From: Halalkalibacillus sediminis
Lineage (GTDB): Bacteria > Bacillota > Bacilli > Bacillales > Alkalibacillaceae
NCBI RefSeq assembly: GCF_002844535.1
Contig: NZ_PJNH01000001.1
Location: 682,001-746,000 of the forward strand
DNA length: 64,000 nt
Reading direction: 5' to 3'
In this document: piece by piece, positions 43,454 to 53,016 of the stretch
Position numbering within the stretch: position 1 is the stretch's first letter
Layout: each line of letters starts with the position of its first letter
Made by a program: the position numbers and the translations under genes
Notes under the pieces: model-generated
What the model saw: the letters and a program-made list of their open reading frames with translations, nothing else
Told to the model about the DNA's origin: nothing
The model's database searches: none

Positions 43454-44919
43454 CTTAAGCGATCATTATTTTGTGGATGAACAATACTTGGTCTTTGTCG
43501 ATTCAACGGAACAGATACACGGAACAATATGTGCATCATTGCTCGAGCATTGAAAGGAATCAATGGCCAAAAGTATGGTGTGTTTAAAGAAACACTTCTT
43601 GCCATGAATAAAATATAAAGCGTAACTCCGATGACGAACCCTTTCACCCCTAATAATGCAATAAAGAGGATTAACACCAATCTGGTCAATTTATTCGCTA
43701 TAGCCAATTCATAACTCGGTGTCGAGTAGGAACCTATTGCACTTAGTGCTACGTAAAGAATAACTTCTGGGCCAAATAAACCAACTTCGATCGCGATTTC
43801 ACCAATAAGAACAGCAGCAATTAAACCCATCGCAGTTGATAGTGCGGTCGGTGTATGAATCGCAGCAATTCTCAAGAACTCAATGCCGAGGTCCGCTAAG
43901 AGAACTTGAATGATGATTGGAATGTTTCCTTCCTCATTGGGACCGATATATGATAGTTCAGGTGGTAGTAATTCTGGATGAAGAACGAAAAGTAACCATA
44001 AAGGTAATAATAACAATGAAGCAAATATCCCAAAGAAACGAACCCATCTTACAAAAGTACCGACTGTCGGTACTTGACGGTACTCTTCTGCATGTTGCAC
44101 GTGGTGGAAATATGTTGTTGGTGTAATCATTACACTCGGCGAAGTATCAACCATAATTAACACATGTCCTTCAAACAAATGTGCTGAAGCTACATCAGGT
44201 CTTTCTGTATAGCGTACCTTCGGAAAAGGGTTAATACCTTGGGAGACGATGAATTCCTCTAAACTTTTATCAGCCATGGCAAGGCCATCTACTTTAATAC
44301 TATTGATTTGATTCTTAATTTCATCAACTAAACCTGGATCTGCAATATCTTCTATATACACAACGCATACGTCCATTTTGGATCGTTCACCGACTTGCAT
44401 GATTTCAAACCTTAATCCTTCATCCCTGACTCTTCTTCGGGTCAACCCCGTGTTTTCAATGATGTTCTCTGTGTAACCATCCCTCGCACCGCGCACAACT
44501 TTTTCAGTATCAGGTTCAGAAGGCCCTCTTCCAGGATAATTTCGAGTATCAACAATATATGCGTGACTGACTCCATCAATAACAACAATCAATAGGCCGG
44601 ACAATAATTGTTGTATGGCCTTGTCCATTTCTTCTACTTTTTCAATTTGATGATTCGTCAGGCGATTTTCTACAATTTCGTCAATCTTACGTTTATTTGT
44701 TTCATCATCATTGATATCGATGATCTTCTTTAAAATTTCGATCACATAATCTGTGTCGACCAATCCATTGACGAAGTAAAAATCAATATCTCTTCCAAGT
44801 ACATGCAGTGTACGGAAATCGACATCGAAAGTTACACCTATTCCAAGTTTATCTTTCAAATACTTTCTATTCCGCTGGATGGATTGATGTACTTGTTCTT
44901 TTCCTTGTTCCTTTTTCAT
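43435..44919 (-). CDS. spoVAF: Stage V sporulation protein AF
   Basis: Spore inner-membrane protein related to GerA-type germinant receptor A subunits. N-terminal soluble domain to about residue 290, then four to five membrane helices (from WVRFFGIFASLLLLP onward) and a basic tail. In other species it associates with other germination membrane proteins and speeds germination; it is not essential for dipicolinate uptake. ATG 44919 gives 494 aa, close to B. subtilis; an earlier ATG lies inside AAAGGATG. It follows spoVAE by 15 bases. Confidence 0.92.
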   Translation of the reverse strand: MKKEQGKEQVHQSIQRNRKYLKDKLGIGVTFDVDFRTLHVLGRDIDFYFVNGLVDTDYVIEILKKIIDINDDETNKRKIDEIVENRLTNHQIEKVEEMDKAIQQLLSGLLIVVIDGVSHAYIVDTRNYPGRGPSEPDTEKVVRGARDGYTENIIENTGLTRRRVRDEGLRFEIMQVGERSKMDVCVVYIEDIADPGLVDEIKNQINSIKVDGLAMADKSLEEFIVSQGINPFPKVRYTERPDVASAHLFEGHVLIMVDTSPSVMITPTTYFHHVQHAEEYRQVPTVGTFVRWVRFFGIFASLLLLPLWLLFVLHPELLPPELSYIGPNEEGNIPIIIQVLLADLGIEFLRIAAIHTPTALSTAMGLIAAVLIGEIAIEVGLFGPEVILYVALSAIGSYSTPSYELAIANKLTRLVLILFIALLGVKGFVIGVTLYILFMARSVSLNTPYFWPLIPFNARAMMHILFRVSVPLNRQRPSIVHPQNNDRLRNNGHN

Positions 44920-44934
44920 ATATGAAAACATCCT

Positions 44935-45288
44935 TTATCCTTTTGGCTTAAAGATAATCGCTACAAGAAAGCCAAATAAAATAGCTGAAGATATACCTGC
45001 TGAAGTCAATTGAAAAATTCCTATTGCTATCCCTAGGAATCCATGTTCTTCTGCTTGAGCCATAGCCCCATGTAGAAGAGAGTGTCCAAAGCTTGTAATT
45101 GGTACAGTAGCACCAGCACCAGCAAATTCAATCAGTTTGTCGTATAATTCAAACCCGTCCAATACTGCTCCTGCAACGACAAATGATGACATGACATGTG
45201 CTGGGGTCAATTTGAAGACATCAAGAAGTATTTGACCTACCACACAAATAGATCCTCCTACGAGAAAAGCCCATACAATTTGCATCAT
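44935..45288 (-). CDS. spoVAE: Stage V sporulation protein AE (AEb type)
   Basis: Small membrane protein of the SpoVA channel that moves dipicolinic acid into the forespore and out at germination. The [15 protein letters not shown] start, [20 protein letters not shown] (split) and [14 protein letters not shown] segments resemble SpoVAC, its paralog in this operon. ATG 45288 overlaps the spoVAD stop by one base (TGATG) and gives 117 aa. The larger hydrophilic SpoVAEa found in B. subtilis is not present between this gene and spoVAF. Confidence 0.93.
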   Translation of the reverse strand: MMQIVWAFLVGGSICVVGQILLDVFKLTPAHVMSSFVVAGAVLDGFELYDKLIEFAGAGATVPITSFGHSLLHGAMAQAEEHGFLGIAIGIFQLTSAGISSAILFGFLVAIIFKPKG

Positions 45289-46295
45289 CAGTGATCCACC
45301 CCTTGAAGAACTACTCCATGCGCTATGCAAGGTATCGTTTCTTTTTGCTGAATCATTGTTGGGCTAAGTAAGGCACCAGTTGCAACGATCAACACTTTCT
45401 TCAACACCTTATCTTTCAACTGCTTATAAACTTGTCCGTAGGTAACAACTGCAGAACATGCACAACCACTACCACCAGCGAATACGTTTTGATTCGAGTG
45501 ATAAACCATAAGACCGCAATCACCATGGATTCCCTCGACATCAAAACCCGATTCTTCTGTTAACTTTTTGAAAATCGGTGTACCCACGCTTGATAGGTCA
45601 CCTGTCAGAATCAGATCATAATCAGAAGGTTGTCTGTCAAGGTCTTTCAAGTGTTGGACGACTGTATCTGCTGCAGCAGGAGCCATGGCTGATCCCATAT
45701 CAAATGGATCATTCAATTGGTAATCAATCACTTTACCGATTGTTGCTGATTCAACTTGTACACCTGATTTCTCTTTATCGATGATCACGCTACCTGAACC
45801 GGTCACTGTGCTTGTAGCCGTATCCGGTTTCTGTCCTCCATATTCAGTCGGGTAACGAAATTGTCTCTCAGCCGTTGCATAATGACTACTTGCACTTGCA
45901 AGTACCCTGTTGCAATTCCCGCTGTCGATCAGTGACGACCCTATTGCTAGAGCTTCCATAGAAGTGGAACATGCGCCGAATACACATAAAAACGGTATGG
46001 ATAAATCTCGAGCCACATAATTAGAGGTTACGTTCTGATTAAGAAGGTCGCCGCTAATGAACATGTCAATCGCATCTTCTCGAGTATTGCTTTTATCTAA
46101 ACAAAGTTGTATGGATTTTTTTAATAAAGCTCTTTCAGCTAGTTCCCAGTTCTTTTCATCACAATGCAAATCGTCAAATGAGTAATCATACGTACTCCCT
46201 AATGGGCCAGCAGCCTCCTTCGGGCCAGTTACGGTAGAAGTTTCTTTGATGAATACGCCATTTGTGAACATCCATGACTGTTTTCCTGTTTTCAT
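45288..46295 (-). CDS. spoVAD: Stage V sporulation protein AD
   Basis: Thiolase-fold protein that binds dipicolinic acid on the outer side of the inner spore membrane complex. [14 protein letters not shown] contains the Cys at the old thiolase site, and [11 protein letters not shown] and HGDCGLMVY are conserved. ATG 46295 follows GGAAGGTG at six bases, giving 335 aa. It overlaps spoVAE and follows spoVAC by 26 bases. Confidence 0.94.
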   Translation of the reverse strand: MKTGKQSWMFTNGVFIKETSTVTGPKEAAGPLGSTYDYSFDDLHCDEKNWELAERALLKKSIQLCLDKSNTREDAIDMFISGDLLNQNVTSNYVARDLSIPFLCVFGACSTSMEALAIGSSLIDSGNCNRVLASASSHYATAERQFRYPTEYGGQKPDTATSTVTGSGSVIIDKEKSGVQVESATIGKVIDYQLNDPFDMGSAMAPAAADTVVQHLKDLDRQPSDYDLILTGDLSSVGTPIFKKLTEESGFDVEGIHGDCGLMVYHSNQNVFAGGSGCACSAVVTYGQVYKQLKDKVLKKVLIVATGALLSPTMIQQKETIPCIAHGVVLQGVDH

Positions 46296-46321
46296 ACTAT
46301 TCACCTTCCATTTTCATAGCG

Positions 46322-46771
46322 TTACAATAGAAACTGCTGCACAGCATATCGAATCATCCCGACGATATATGCAGCAACTGTACCGAATACAATAACTGAT
46401 CCAGCTAATTTGAACATATTTGTTGCTACACCGAGCACAATTCCTTCACTCCGGTGTTCCAGTGCAGCACTTGTAATTGAATTTGCAAAGCCTGTAACCG
46501 GTACTGCTGAACCTGCTCCAGCAAATTGACCCAATTTGTCATATACACCAAATCCAGTCAACAATGCTGCCAACAAAATTAAGGTCGTGACTGTCGGATT
46601 ACCTGCTTGTTTAGCAGTAAAGTCAAATAGATTCATGTACATGAACGTCAACAACTGCCCGACTACACAAATCAATCCCCCGATAACAAAGGCTTTAACA
46701 CAGTTAGTAAATAACTTTTTTTTAGGTTGATATTGTTTGATTGATTGTTTGTAATTATCTCTAGAGATCAT
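46322..46771 (-). CDS. spoVAC: Stage V sporulation protein AC
   Basis: Membrane protein that forms a mechanosensitive channel for dipicolinate release in B. subtilis. Four helices; AFVIGGLICVVGQLLTF and AGAGSAVPVTGFANSI parallel SpoVAE. ATG 46771 follows GGAAGG at nine bases and yields 149 aa, the family length. A basic N-terminus faces the cytoplasm. It lies 21 bases from spoVAB. Confidence 0.94.
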   Translation of the reverse strand: MISRDNYKQSIKQYQPKKKLFTNCVKAFVIGGLICVVGQLLTFMYMNLFDFTAKQAGNPTVTTLILLAALLTGFGVYDKLGQFAGAGSAVPVTGFANSITSAALEHRSEGIVLGVATNMFKLAGSVIVFGTVAAYIVGMIRYAVQQFLL

Positions 46772-46792
46772 ATACTTCTTCCTTCCGTTCAA

Positions 46793-47212
46793 TTAATCAA
46801 TATAGATGACCCACTGGAATATCGAACCAGCGATCTTTCCAAACACGATAGCTAACAATAACTTTTCAATGTGTTGGTCTAGCCTAATTCGTTTGGCTAA
46901 AATAGGAAATACGTTTAACACTTCTGTTAGAGCTGCAGCTAACATTCCGATAAAAATACCGTGTAAAAGACCCCAAAATATCTCCATCCATAACGGAATT
47001 GTAAACTGCCAGTTACTGAACGTAAGAAATATTCCAAACAAAGCTCCAAGAATTACTCCCCACTCATACCAGCGTAGATATCCTTTAGATCTGGATACTT
47101 GGACCAATCGAGGGATAACTCCTAATACAGCTAGAAAAGCAACAAATCCTGAGCCAACTGCTAATCCTCCCGCTAAGCCTACAAAAATCTCGACGATGTA
47201 ACTAATCATCAT
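46793..47212 (-). CDS. spoVAB: Stage V sporulation protein AB
   Basis: A 139-aa integral membrane protein with four to five helices, component of the SpoVA dipicolinate complex. GGLAVGSGFVAFLAVLGVIPRL and GKIAGSIFQW are family segments (first one abbreviated GLAVGSGFVAFLAVLGV). Its ATG lies within the end of spoVAA (11-base overlap), so translation is coupled. Confidence 0.92.
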   Translation of the reverse strand: MMISYIVEIFVGLAGGLAVGSGFVAFLAVLGVIPRLVQVSRSKGYLRWYEWGVILGALFGIFLTFSNWQFTIPLWMEIFWGLLHGIFIGMLAAALTEVLNVFPILAKRIRLDQHIEKLLLAIVFGKIAGSIFQWVIYID

Positions 47213-47819
47213 CCGTTTTATTCATCTCGTTTTCATTAAAAGAAACATAGTGATGGATATCTTGATCATAATTGAACATTTCTATTTCTAGGGGACTCGG
47301 CTCCTCATTGATTTTCTTTTTGAAAAAGTGGTTGAAAAATAGTACCATTCCAAGCCCAAGACCAATAGAGTATGGAATTTGAAACCAGAGCACACTGCGA
47401 TCGATTCCACCACCACTAATCATTTTGTGTAATTGAAACTGAACCTCTTCCATACTCACATCAAAATGAAAATTCATGATTGCCATTGCTGCTCCTATAA
47501 ATAGCAAGAGCCAAATACAAATAACGTAAACCGGAAAAATAGTCGATTTAGGTTGATATATGGATAAAATGGATTCAGTCGGACCTATAGTTTCAATATC
47601 ATACTCGGGGTAAATGGTTTGAATCTTTTCGATGATTTCGAACAAGTCAAAGACTTTATAATTTTGGTCGTTCTTAGTTACACGGTATAAATATAAAGTT
47701 TCAAGCTTTTTCTTTACTTCATCTTTTGTACTGATCCACGCTATGTCTTTTAAATATATAGTTTGACCGGAAACGACTGTCTGCTTGTATTTCAAACGTA
47801 AATATATCACCTGTGACAT
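47202..47819 (-). CDS. spoVAA: Stage V sporulation protein AA
   Basis: First gene of spoVA. N-terminal soluble domain (IYLRLKYKQTVVSGQTIYLKD, shown only in part by YLRLKYKQTV) to about residue 105, then two transmembrane helices (about 108-130 and 158-178) and an acidic tail ending in TDDD. ATG 47819 follows AAAGGGTGA at five bases and gives 205 aa; the longer frame runs back through the promoter and sigF terminator, so is not used. Confidence 0.92.
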   Translation of the reverse strand: MSQVIYLRLKYKQTVVSGQTIYLKDIAWISTKDEVKKKLETLYLYRVTKNDQNYKVFDLFEIIEKIQTIYPEYDIETIGPTESILSIYQPKSTIFPVYVICIWLLLFIGAAMAIMNFHFDVSMEEVQFQLHKMISGGGIDRSVLWFQIPYSIGLGLGMVLFFNHFFKKKINEEPSPLEIEMFNYDQDIHHYVSFNENEMNKTDDD

Positions 47820-47848
47820 GACTATCACCCTTTGAATTACTGTAAGAA

Positions 47849-47879
47849 TAGTATGTACTTCCAAAAGAAAACCATGTAC
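47849..47879 (-). promoter_or_regulatory. Candidate SigG promoter of spoVA
   Basis: Minus-strand CATACTA (47849-47855) is an exact SigG -10. GTACA (47875-47879) lies 19 bases upstream, a 4 of 5 match to the -35 with a spacer one base longer than usual. SigG control of spoVA is known. Confidence 0.6.
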
Positions 47880-47892
47880 AAGAAAGAAAAAA

Positions 47893-47917
47893 ACCTTGTG
47901 CAATAAATGCACAAGGT
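47893..47917 (-). terminator. Terminator of the spoIIA operon
   Basis: A perfect 10-bp stem ACCTTGTGCA and complement with loop ATAAA, 20 bases past sigF, followed by a T-rich tract on the minus strand. Confidence 0.92.
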
Positions 47918-47936
47918 CACGAAAAATAAATATTTT

Positions 47937-48689
47937 TTATTTTTGAAGGAGATGTCCCATTTGCTCCAAAATCTGTTTCTCCAACCGAGAAACTTGGACT
48001 TGAGATATCTGTAGTCTCTTTGCTACTTCTGATTGGGTCTGATCCATATAATACCTCAGATAAATAATCAGTCTTTCCCGGTCATTCAATGTTCTGATGG
48101 CTTCTTTTAATGCTATTTTATCAAACCATCCGTTATCCTTATCAGATATTTGATCCATTAACGTTATAGGGTCACCTTCACTTTCATAAACCGTTTCGTA
48201 AATGGATTGAGGTTGTTGGTTAGCTTCAAGTGCCATCACCAACTCTTCCTTTGGCATCCCCATGGCCTCACTTAATTCACTGATAGAAGGAGTCCTTCCA
48301 AATTCTTTAGAGAGCTCATCTTTCTTCTGTCTGATTTTCTGGTTCGTTTCTTTCAATGACCTACTTACTTTAATTGTTCCGTCATCCCTTAGAAAACGTT
48401 GTATCTCCCCAATGATCATCGGTACAGCGTAAGTGGAGAAGCGGACTTCATAAGATAAATCGAATTTATCGATTGATTTGATGAGGCCTATACAACCGAT
48501 TTGAAATAAATCATCTGGTTCATAACCACGGTTCAAGAACCTTTGGACCACCGACCAGACTAGACGTGTATTATTTTCAATCAATTGATTTCTGGATAGT
48601 TCATCCCCTTGCTGGCTTTTATAGATTAACTCTCTAACCTCTTCATTACTTATGGAGTGATGCTTACTAGTCTGTTTGTGTTCACTCAT
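47937..48689 (-). CDS. sigF: RNA polymerase sigma-F factor
   Basis: First forespore-specific sigma factor (spoIIAC). Region 2 GYEPDDLFQIGCIGLIKS, region 3 TPSISELSEAMG and region 4 QSEVAKRLQISQVQVSRLE are intact. Kept inactive by SpoIIAB until asymmetric division. The ATG at 48689 lies six bases after AGGTG in a GTG-ATG-ATG-ATG run, giving 250 aa. It begins ten bases past spoIIAB. Confidence 0.96.
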   Translation of the reverse strand: MSEHKQTSKHHSISNEEVRELIYKSQQGDELSRNQLIENNTRLVWSVVQRFLNRGYEPDDLFQIGCIGLIKSIDKFDLSYEVRFSTYAVPMIIGEIQRFLRDDGTIKVSRSLKETNQKIRQKKDELSKEFGRTPSISELSEAMGMPKEELVMALEANQQPQSIYETVYESEGDPITLMDQISDKDNGWFDKIALKEAIRTLNDRERLIIYLRYYMDQTQSEVAKRLQISQVQVSRLEKQILEQMGHLLQK

Positions 48690-48698
48690 CATCATCAC

Positions 48699-49139
48699 CT
48701 AATTGCATGTCGGCTGATTTTGATTGAACTTCTTTCTCATGATGACTGTTGTACCCTTCCCGTATTCTGAGGTCACTGATAAAGCATCCATAAAATTCTC
48801 CATAATCGTAAAACCCATTCCTGATCTTTCAAGTTCAGGTTTGGAAGTAAATAGGGGTTGAGTAGCTTCATCAATATTGTCCATACCATGCCCGTCGTCT
48901 GAAATTCTCAATTCAACTTCACTATTTTTGATTTCACACTCTAAAACGACTCGGCCTTCTTCATCTTCATCATATCCGTGAATAATTGCATTGGTTACAG
49001 CCTCTGACACAACTGTTTTTATTTCAGTCAATTCATCCACAGTCGGGTCTAGTTGTGCAATAAAAGAAGCAACTGTTACTCTTGCAAAAGATTCATTTTC
49101 ACTTTTAGCGACGAATTCTACTTTCATATAATTATTCAT
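48699..49139 (-). CDS. spoIIAB: Anti-sigma-F factor and SpoIIAA kinase SpoIIAB
   Basis: GHKL-type serine kinase that binds and holds SigF and phosphorylates SpoIIAA. The N box [18 protein letters not shown] and the G box [13 protein letters not shown] are all present. 146 aa, as in B. subtilis. The ATG overlaps the spoIIAA stop by four bases (ATGA). Confidence 0.96.
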   Translation of the reverse strand: MNNYMKVEFVAKSENESFARVTVASFIAQLDPTVDELTEIKTVVSEAVTNAIIHGYDEDEEGRVVLECEIKNSEVELRISDDGHGMDNIDEATQPLFTSKPELERSGMGFTIMENFMDALSVTSEYGKGTTVIMRKKFNQNQPTCN

Positions 49140-49489
49140 GATGCCACCCCCAAACGATTAAGGGCAGCTTCCTCGCTAATATCTGTCTGAACGATTTTAA
49201 ACATACCTGATAACTCGAATAATCTTTCTACAACAGGATTAATAGCACATATGACCATTTCACCTTTCATATGTTTTACTTCTTTATACCTTCCTAAAAA
49301 CACGCCTAACCCTGATGAATCCATAAAATGAAGTTTACCTAGATTGACTACGACATGTTTAACCTCACCCGTGTTTAAATGCTTTTGCCATTCACTTTTT
49401 AACTTTTCTGCCTCGTGGTGATCCAACTCTCCAACTAAACGTACTAACAACACATCTTCTTTCTGTTCAAATTGCGTAAGTAGACTCAA
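49136..49489 (-). CDS. spoIIAA: Anti-anti-sigma factor SpoIIAA
   Basis: STAS-domain protein that, when dephosphorylated, displaces SigF from SpoIIAB. The phospho-acceptor is Ser58 in [19 protein letters not shown] and [10 protein letters not shown] are conserved. A TTG at 49489 is chosen as start: AAGGAGG lies about eight bases upstream and the product (117 aa, ending LGVAS) equals the B. subtilis length. The longer frame starts at another TTG within the site. Confidence 0.94.
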   Translation of the reverse strand: MSLLTQFEQKEDVLLVRLVGELDHHEAEKLKSEWQKHLNTGEVKHVVVNLGKLHFMDSSGLGVFLGRYKEVKHMKGEMVICAINPVVERLFELSGMFKIVQTDISEEAALNRLGVAS

Positions 49490-49531
49490 AGCTTCTTCCT
49501 CCTTCAATTGACTTTCAGCTTATGAGTCTTT

Positions 49532-49554
49532 CTTCATTTAACTAACCTTTTCCT
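49532..49554 (-). promoter_or_regulatory. Candidate SigH promoter of spoIIA
   Basis: Minus-strand AGGAAAA (49548-49554), 12-base spacer, GAAG (49532-49535), close to the SigH pattern AGGAWWW and GAAT. SigH and Spo0A drive spoIIA in B. subtilis. Position right upstream of spoIIAA fits. Confidence 0.5.
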
Positions 49555-49585
49555 GCACGATGACAAAACAAGTGTAGAATCGACA

Positions 49586-50737
49586 TTAATTGCCACGATG
49601 GATGGAAGTTATCGACTTTTTCCACAGGTTCCAAATAGATGCTTGTTCTACTTCTTCAGTAATAACGAGTGGGTATTCTTTTATAAGATTACTTTCTTTC
49701 ATCAATTTGACTGAACCCAATTGGTCTCCTCTTGCAACTGGCCAGTGAATAGAGTCATTTTCTTCAATTACCGTTTCATAATCATCCATCGAGTCTCCTT
49801 TTTTCATCAGTAATGAAATCGACTCTTCAGGACCAACTTTGATCGTTCCTTTAGCTTTAGGATGAGATTTTTCTAAAACCGTTTGATTGTCCTGGTATAA
49901 ACGTTTAATTTCATATTGGCTGAATGCATAATCAAGCATGTTAGAGATATCTTGGTTTCGATTTTTGGCAGTATCTGCCCCCATAACAACGGAAATCACT
50001 CTCATATCACCACGTTTAGCTGTAGCGGTCAAGCAGAACTTTGCTTCACTTGTGTATCCTGTCTTTAGTCCATCTACACCTTGATAAAACTTAACGAGCT
50101 TATTTGTATTGACCAACCAGAATTCATCGTCTGTTCCTTTTCTTAAATAATCTTCATAGACTTTTGTATAATCAAGAATTTCTTCATATTGCAAAAGCTC
50201 TCTTCCGATCATTGCCATATCATATGCTGAACTATAATGGTTATCAGTTGGTAAGCCAGTTACATTATTAAAATGAGTATTTTCCAAACCGAGTTCTTTT
50301 ACCTTTTTATTCATTTCTTCCACAAAGGCTTTCTCAGATCCAGAAATTCGCTCCGCCAAAGCGACAGAGGCATCATTTGCTGATGCAATCGTTACTCCTT
50401 TTAACAAATCCTGTACAGACATTTCTTCAAAAGGTTCTAAATAAATTTGTGTTCCCCCCATCGATGAAGCGTGTTCGCTTATTCGAACATTTTCATCTAA
50501 TGAAAGGTTTCCATTATTTAATTCTTCCATAATCAACAACATTGTCATTAGCTTAGTCATACTAGCTGGCGGCAACTTTTCATGACTATTATGGTTATAT
50601 AAAACCTCCTGAGTATCTACCTCCACCAATACAGCAGATTTTGCGTGATCAGTTAAAGAAGTAACTTCCTCAGCATATAATCCTCCCGATGGCATCAACA
50701 TAATTAAAGCTATGAAACCTATTATCAATTTCTTCAT
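49586..50737 (-). CDS. dacF: D-alanyl-D-alanine carboxypeptidase DacF
   Basis: Forespore PBP that regulates cortex cross-linking. Signal peptide about 1-23; SMTK, SAN (IASANDASVAL) and KTG (GLKTGYTSEA) motifs are intact, and the complete PBP5 C-terminal beta domain and amphipathic tail (WNLWKKSITS) are present, unlike the DacB of this genome. Of two ATGs, 50737 has better spacing from GGAGGG. Length 383 aa. Located directly upstream of spoIIAA, as in B. subtilis. Confidence 0.94.
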   Translation of the reverse strand: MKKLIIGFIALIMLMPSGGLYAEEVTSLTDHAKSAVLVEVDTQEVLYNHNSHEKLPPASMTKLMTMLLIMEELNNGNLSLDENVRISEHASSMGGTQIYLEPFEEMSVQDLLKGVTIASANDASVALAERISGSEKAFVEEMNKKVKELGLENTHFNNVTGLPTDNHYSSAYDMAMIGRELLQYEEILDYTKVYEDYLRKGTDDEFWLVNTNKLVKFYQGVDGLKTGYTSEAKFCLTATAKRGDMRVISVVMGADTAKNRNQDISNMLDYAFSQYEIKRLYQDNQTVLEKSHPKAKGTIKVGPEESISLLMKKGDSMDDYETVIEENDSIHWPVARGDQLGSVKLMKESNLIKEYPLVITEEVEQASIWNLWKKSITSIHRGN

Positions 50738-50809
50738 GTCCATGTTCCCTCCGTTTCATGTTTCATATTTTTTCCAAGTTCTCAAAAATTATTACGGAAA
50801 AGAACAAAA

Positions 50810-50844
50810 AAACTGGATGTCACCTTTGAGGTAACATCCAGTTT
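50810..50844 (-). terminator. Terminator of deoB-punA-pdp
   Basis: A 15-bp stem with one mismatch (AAACTGGATGTCACC against GGTAACATCCAGTTT) and 5-base loop, 15 bases past pdp, followed by a T-rich tract on the minus strand. Confidence 0.9.
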
Positions 50845-50858
50845 AGAATAATCAACAA

Positions 50859-52163
50859 TTACTCAGAAATTAATGTTCTTATTAAATCAGGAGCTTTAAC
50901 TTTATTCGAACTGATTACAATGTTTTCATATAACTTTTTCTTTACTTCTTCTAAGGATACATCATTCGAATGAATCGTCAGTAGAGGCTCTCCCTCTTCT
51001 ACTCGATCCCCAATTTTCTTATGAAGAACAAGTCCCACAGATAAATCGATTACTGAATCCTTAGTCTGTCTACCTGCACCTAATAGCATAGCTGCATTTC
51101 CGATTTCATCAGCTACAATCTCGTCGATGTAACCTGACTCTTTTGCTAACAATTCAGTACGCTCTTCAGCTTGAGGAAGAAGCGAAGGATCATCAACTAC
51201 AGAAGCATCTCCACCCTGAGACTCGAGAAATTCTTTAAATTTAGCAATTGCTTTACCGTTTGAAATGTTTTCCTCTAGTAACTGTCTTGCTTCATCAAGT
51301 GTTTCAGCCATTCCGCCAGCTACAACCATTTGGCTACCTAATATCAAGGATAGCTCAGTTAAGTCTTCAGGTCCTTCTCCACGTAAAGTATCAATTGCTT
51401 CTTGAACTTCCAACGCATTACCTATTGCTCTACCGAGTGGCTGACTCATGTCACTGATTACAGCCATCGTCTTACGTCCTACACGATTTCCGATCGATAC
51501 CATTGCCTTAGCAAGATCGATGGACTCATCTTCTTCTTTCATGAAGGCGCCTGCACCTGTCTTAACATCAAGTACAATAGCGTCCGCTCCAGCTGCAATC
51601 TTTTTACTCATAATTGAGCTAGCAATCAATGGGATTGAATTGACCGTCGCAGTCACATCTCGAAGCCCATATAACTTTTTATCAGCAGGCGTCAAATTGC
51701 CTGATTGTCCAATGACCGCAATTTTGTTTTTGTTTACTAGTTTTACAAATTCGTCATTGCTGATTTCAACATGGAAACCTGGCACCGCTTCAAGCTTATC
51801 AATTGTACCACCAGTGTGACCCAATCCTCGGCCACTCATTTTTGCCACTGGAACTCCTGTTGAAGCTACCAATGGAGCTAAAACTAATGTTGTGGTATCA
51901 CCCACACCACCGGTCGAATGCTTGTCAACTTTGATTCCATCAATGGCTGAAAGATCAATTGTGTCTCCCGAATTCACCATTTCCATTGTCAAAGTTGCTC
52001 GCTCTTCTTCGGTCATGCCGTTAAAGTAAATTGCCATAGCAAATGCACTTGCTTGATAGTCAGGAATTGAGCCGTCGGTATATCCTCTGATGAAAAACTT
52101 GATTTCTTCTTCAGTAAGCCCTTCTCCATCACGTTTTTTGGCGATAATATCATACATTCTCAT
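50859..52163 (-). CDS. pdp: Pyrimidine-nucleoside phosphorylase
   Basis: Phosphorolysis of uridine, deoxyuridine and thymidine in nucleoside salvage. The [20 protein letters not shown] signature (exactly the family signature), [11 protein letters not shown] and [16 protein letters not shown] are intact. 434 aa. The ribosome-binding site AGGAG lies 12 bases before the first ATG and six before the second-codon region, so the precise start may be the ATG at codon 3. Third gene of deoB-punA-pdp. Confidence 0.95.
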   Translation of the reverse strand: MRMYDIIAKKRDGEGLTEEEIKFFIRGYTDGSIPDYQASAFAMAIYFNGMTEEERATLTMEMVNSGDTIDLSAIDGIKVDKHSTGGVGDTTTLVLAPLVASTGVPVAKMSGRGLGHTGGTIDKLEAVPGFHVEISNDEFVKLVNKNKIAVIGQSGNLTPADKKLYGLRDVTATVNSIPLIASSIMSKKIAAGADAIVLDVKTGAGAFMKEEDESIDLAKAMVSIGNRVGRKTMAVISDMSQPLGRAIGNALEVQEAIDTLRGEGPEDLTELSLILGSQMVVAGGMAETLDEARQLLEENISNGKAIAKFKEFLESQGGDASVVDDPSLLPQAEERTELLAKESGYIDEIVADEIGNAAMLLGAGRQTKDSVIDLSVGLVLHKKIGDRVEEGEPLLTIHSNDVSLEEVKKKLYENIVISSNKVKAPDLIRTLISE

Positions 52164-52181
52164 TGTCTGTAGTCACTCCTG

Positions 52182-53003
52182 CTATACCTTTTGTACAATT
52201 GCTTGAACTAATTGAATGAAGTCATCACGTACTTTTTCAGTTGTTTCAATTACTTCATCATGTGTGAGAGGTTGATCCAAAATACCAGCAGCCATGTTAG
52301 AGATACAAGAGATCCCTAATACCCTTAATCCTGCGTGGTTTGCGACAATCACTTCTGGTACCGTAGACATCCCGACAGCGTCTCCGCCTAACGTTCGAAG
52401 CATTTTAACTTCACTGGCTGTCTCATAAGTAGGACCTGTATTACCTACATACACACCTTCTTGCGTTTGAATGTTCAATGAATCAGCTGTTTCTCTTGCA
52501 AGATTGATCAACTCACGATCATAAGGTTGAGACATATCAGGAAAGCGTGGACCTAATTCATCATCATTTTTACCGATTAATGGGTTATCGCCCATCTGAT
52601 TAATATGGTCATTGATCAGCATGAGGTCACCAGGGTTGAATGACTGGTTAATTCCACCTGCCGCGTTTGTCACTAGTAATTTTTCTACACCTAAAGCTTT
52701 CATTACACGGACTGGGAATGTCACTTGTTGCATCGTGTATCCCTCGTAATAATGAAAACGACCTTGCATCGCAATGACGGTCTTCCCTTTCAATTCGCCT
52801 ACGACTAACTGACCTTTGTGACCGGCCACAGTCGATTGTGGGAAATTAGGGATCTCCCCATACTTTATTGTTGTTGCGTTCTGTATTTCTTCAGCTAAAA
52901 CTCCTAGACCTGATCCTAAAATCAAACCGATTTGAGGCTTATCTCCATTTAATTTAGACTCAATCCATTGTTGGGATTCTTTAACTTGTTCTAACATGTC
53001 CAT
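52182..53003 (-). CDS. punA: Purine-nucleoside phosphorylase
   Basis: Class II trimeric PNP (PupG) cleaving guanosine and inosine. GLILGSGLG binds phosphate, GRFHYYEGY and VTNAAGGIN and [12 protein letters not shown] bind base and ribose, and HDEV near the end is typical. 273 aa. GAGGAG lies eight bases before ATG. It follows deoB by 13 bases. Confidence 0.95.
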   Translation of the reverse strand: MDMLEQVKESQQWIESKLNGDKPQIGLILGSGLGVLAEEIQNATTIKYGEIPNFPQSTVAGHKGQLVVGELKGKTVIAMQGRFHYYEGYTMQQVTFPVRVMKALGVEKLLVTNAAGGINQSFNPGDLMLINDHINQMGDNPLIGKNDDELGPRFPDMSQPYDRELINLARETADSLNIQTQEGVYVGNTGPTYETASEVKMLRTLGGDAVGMSTVPEVIVANHAGLRVLGISCISNMAAGILDQPLTHDEVIETTEKVRDDFIQLVQAIVQKV

Positions 53004-53016
53004 TGATAAAACTCCT

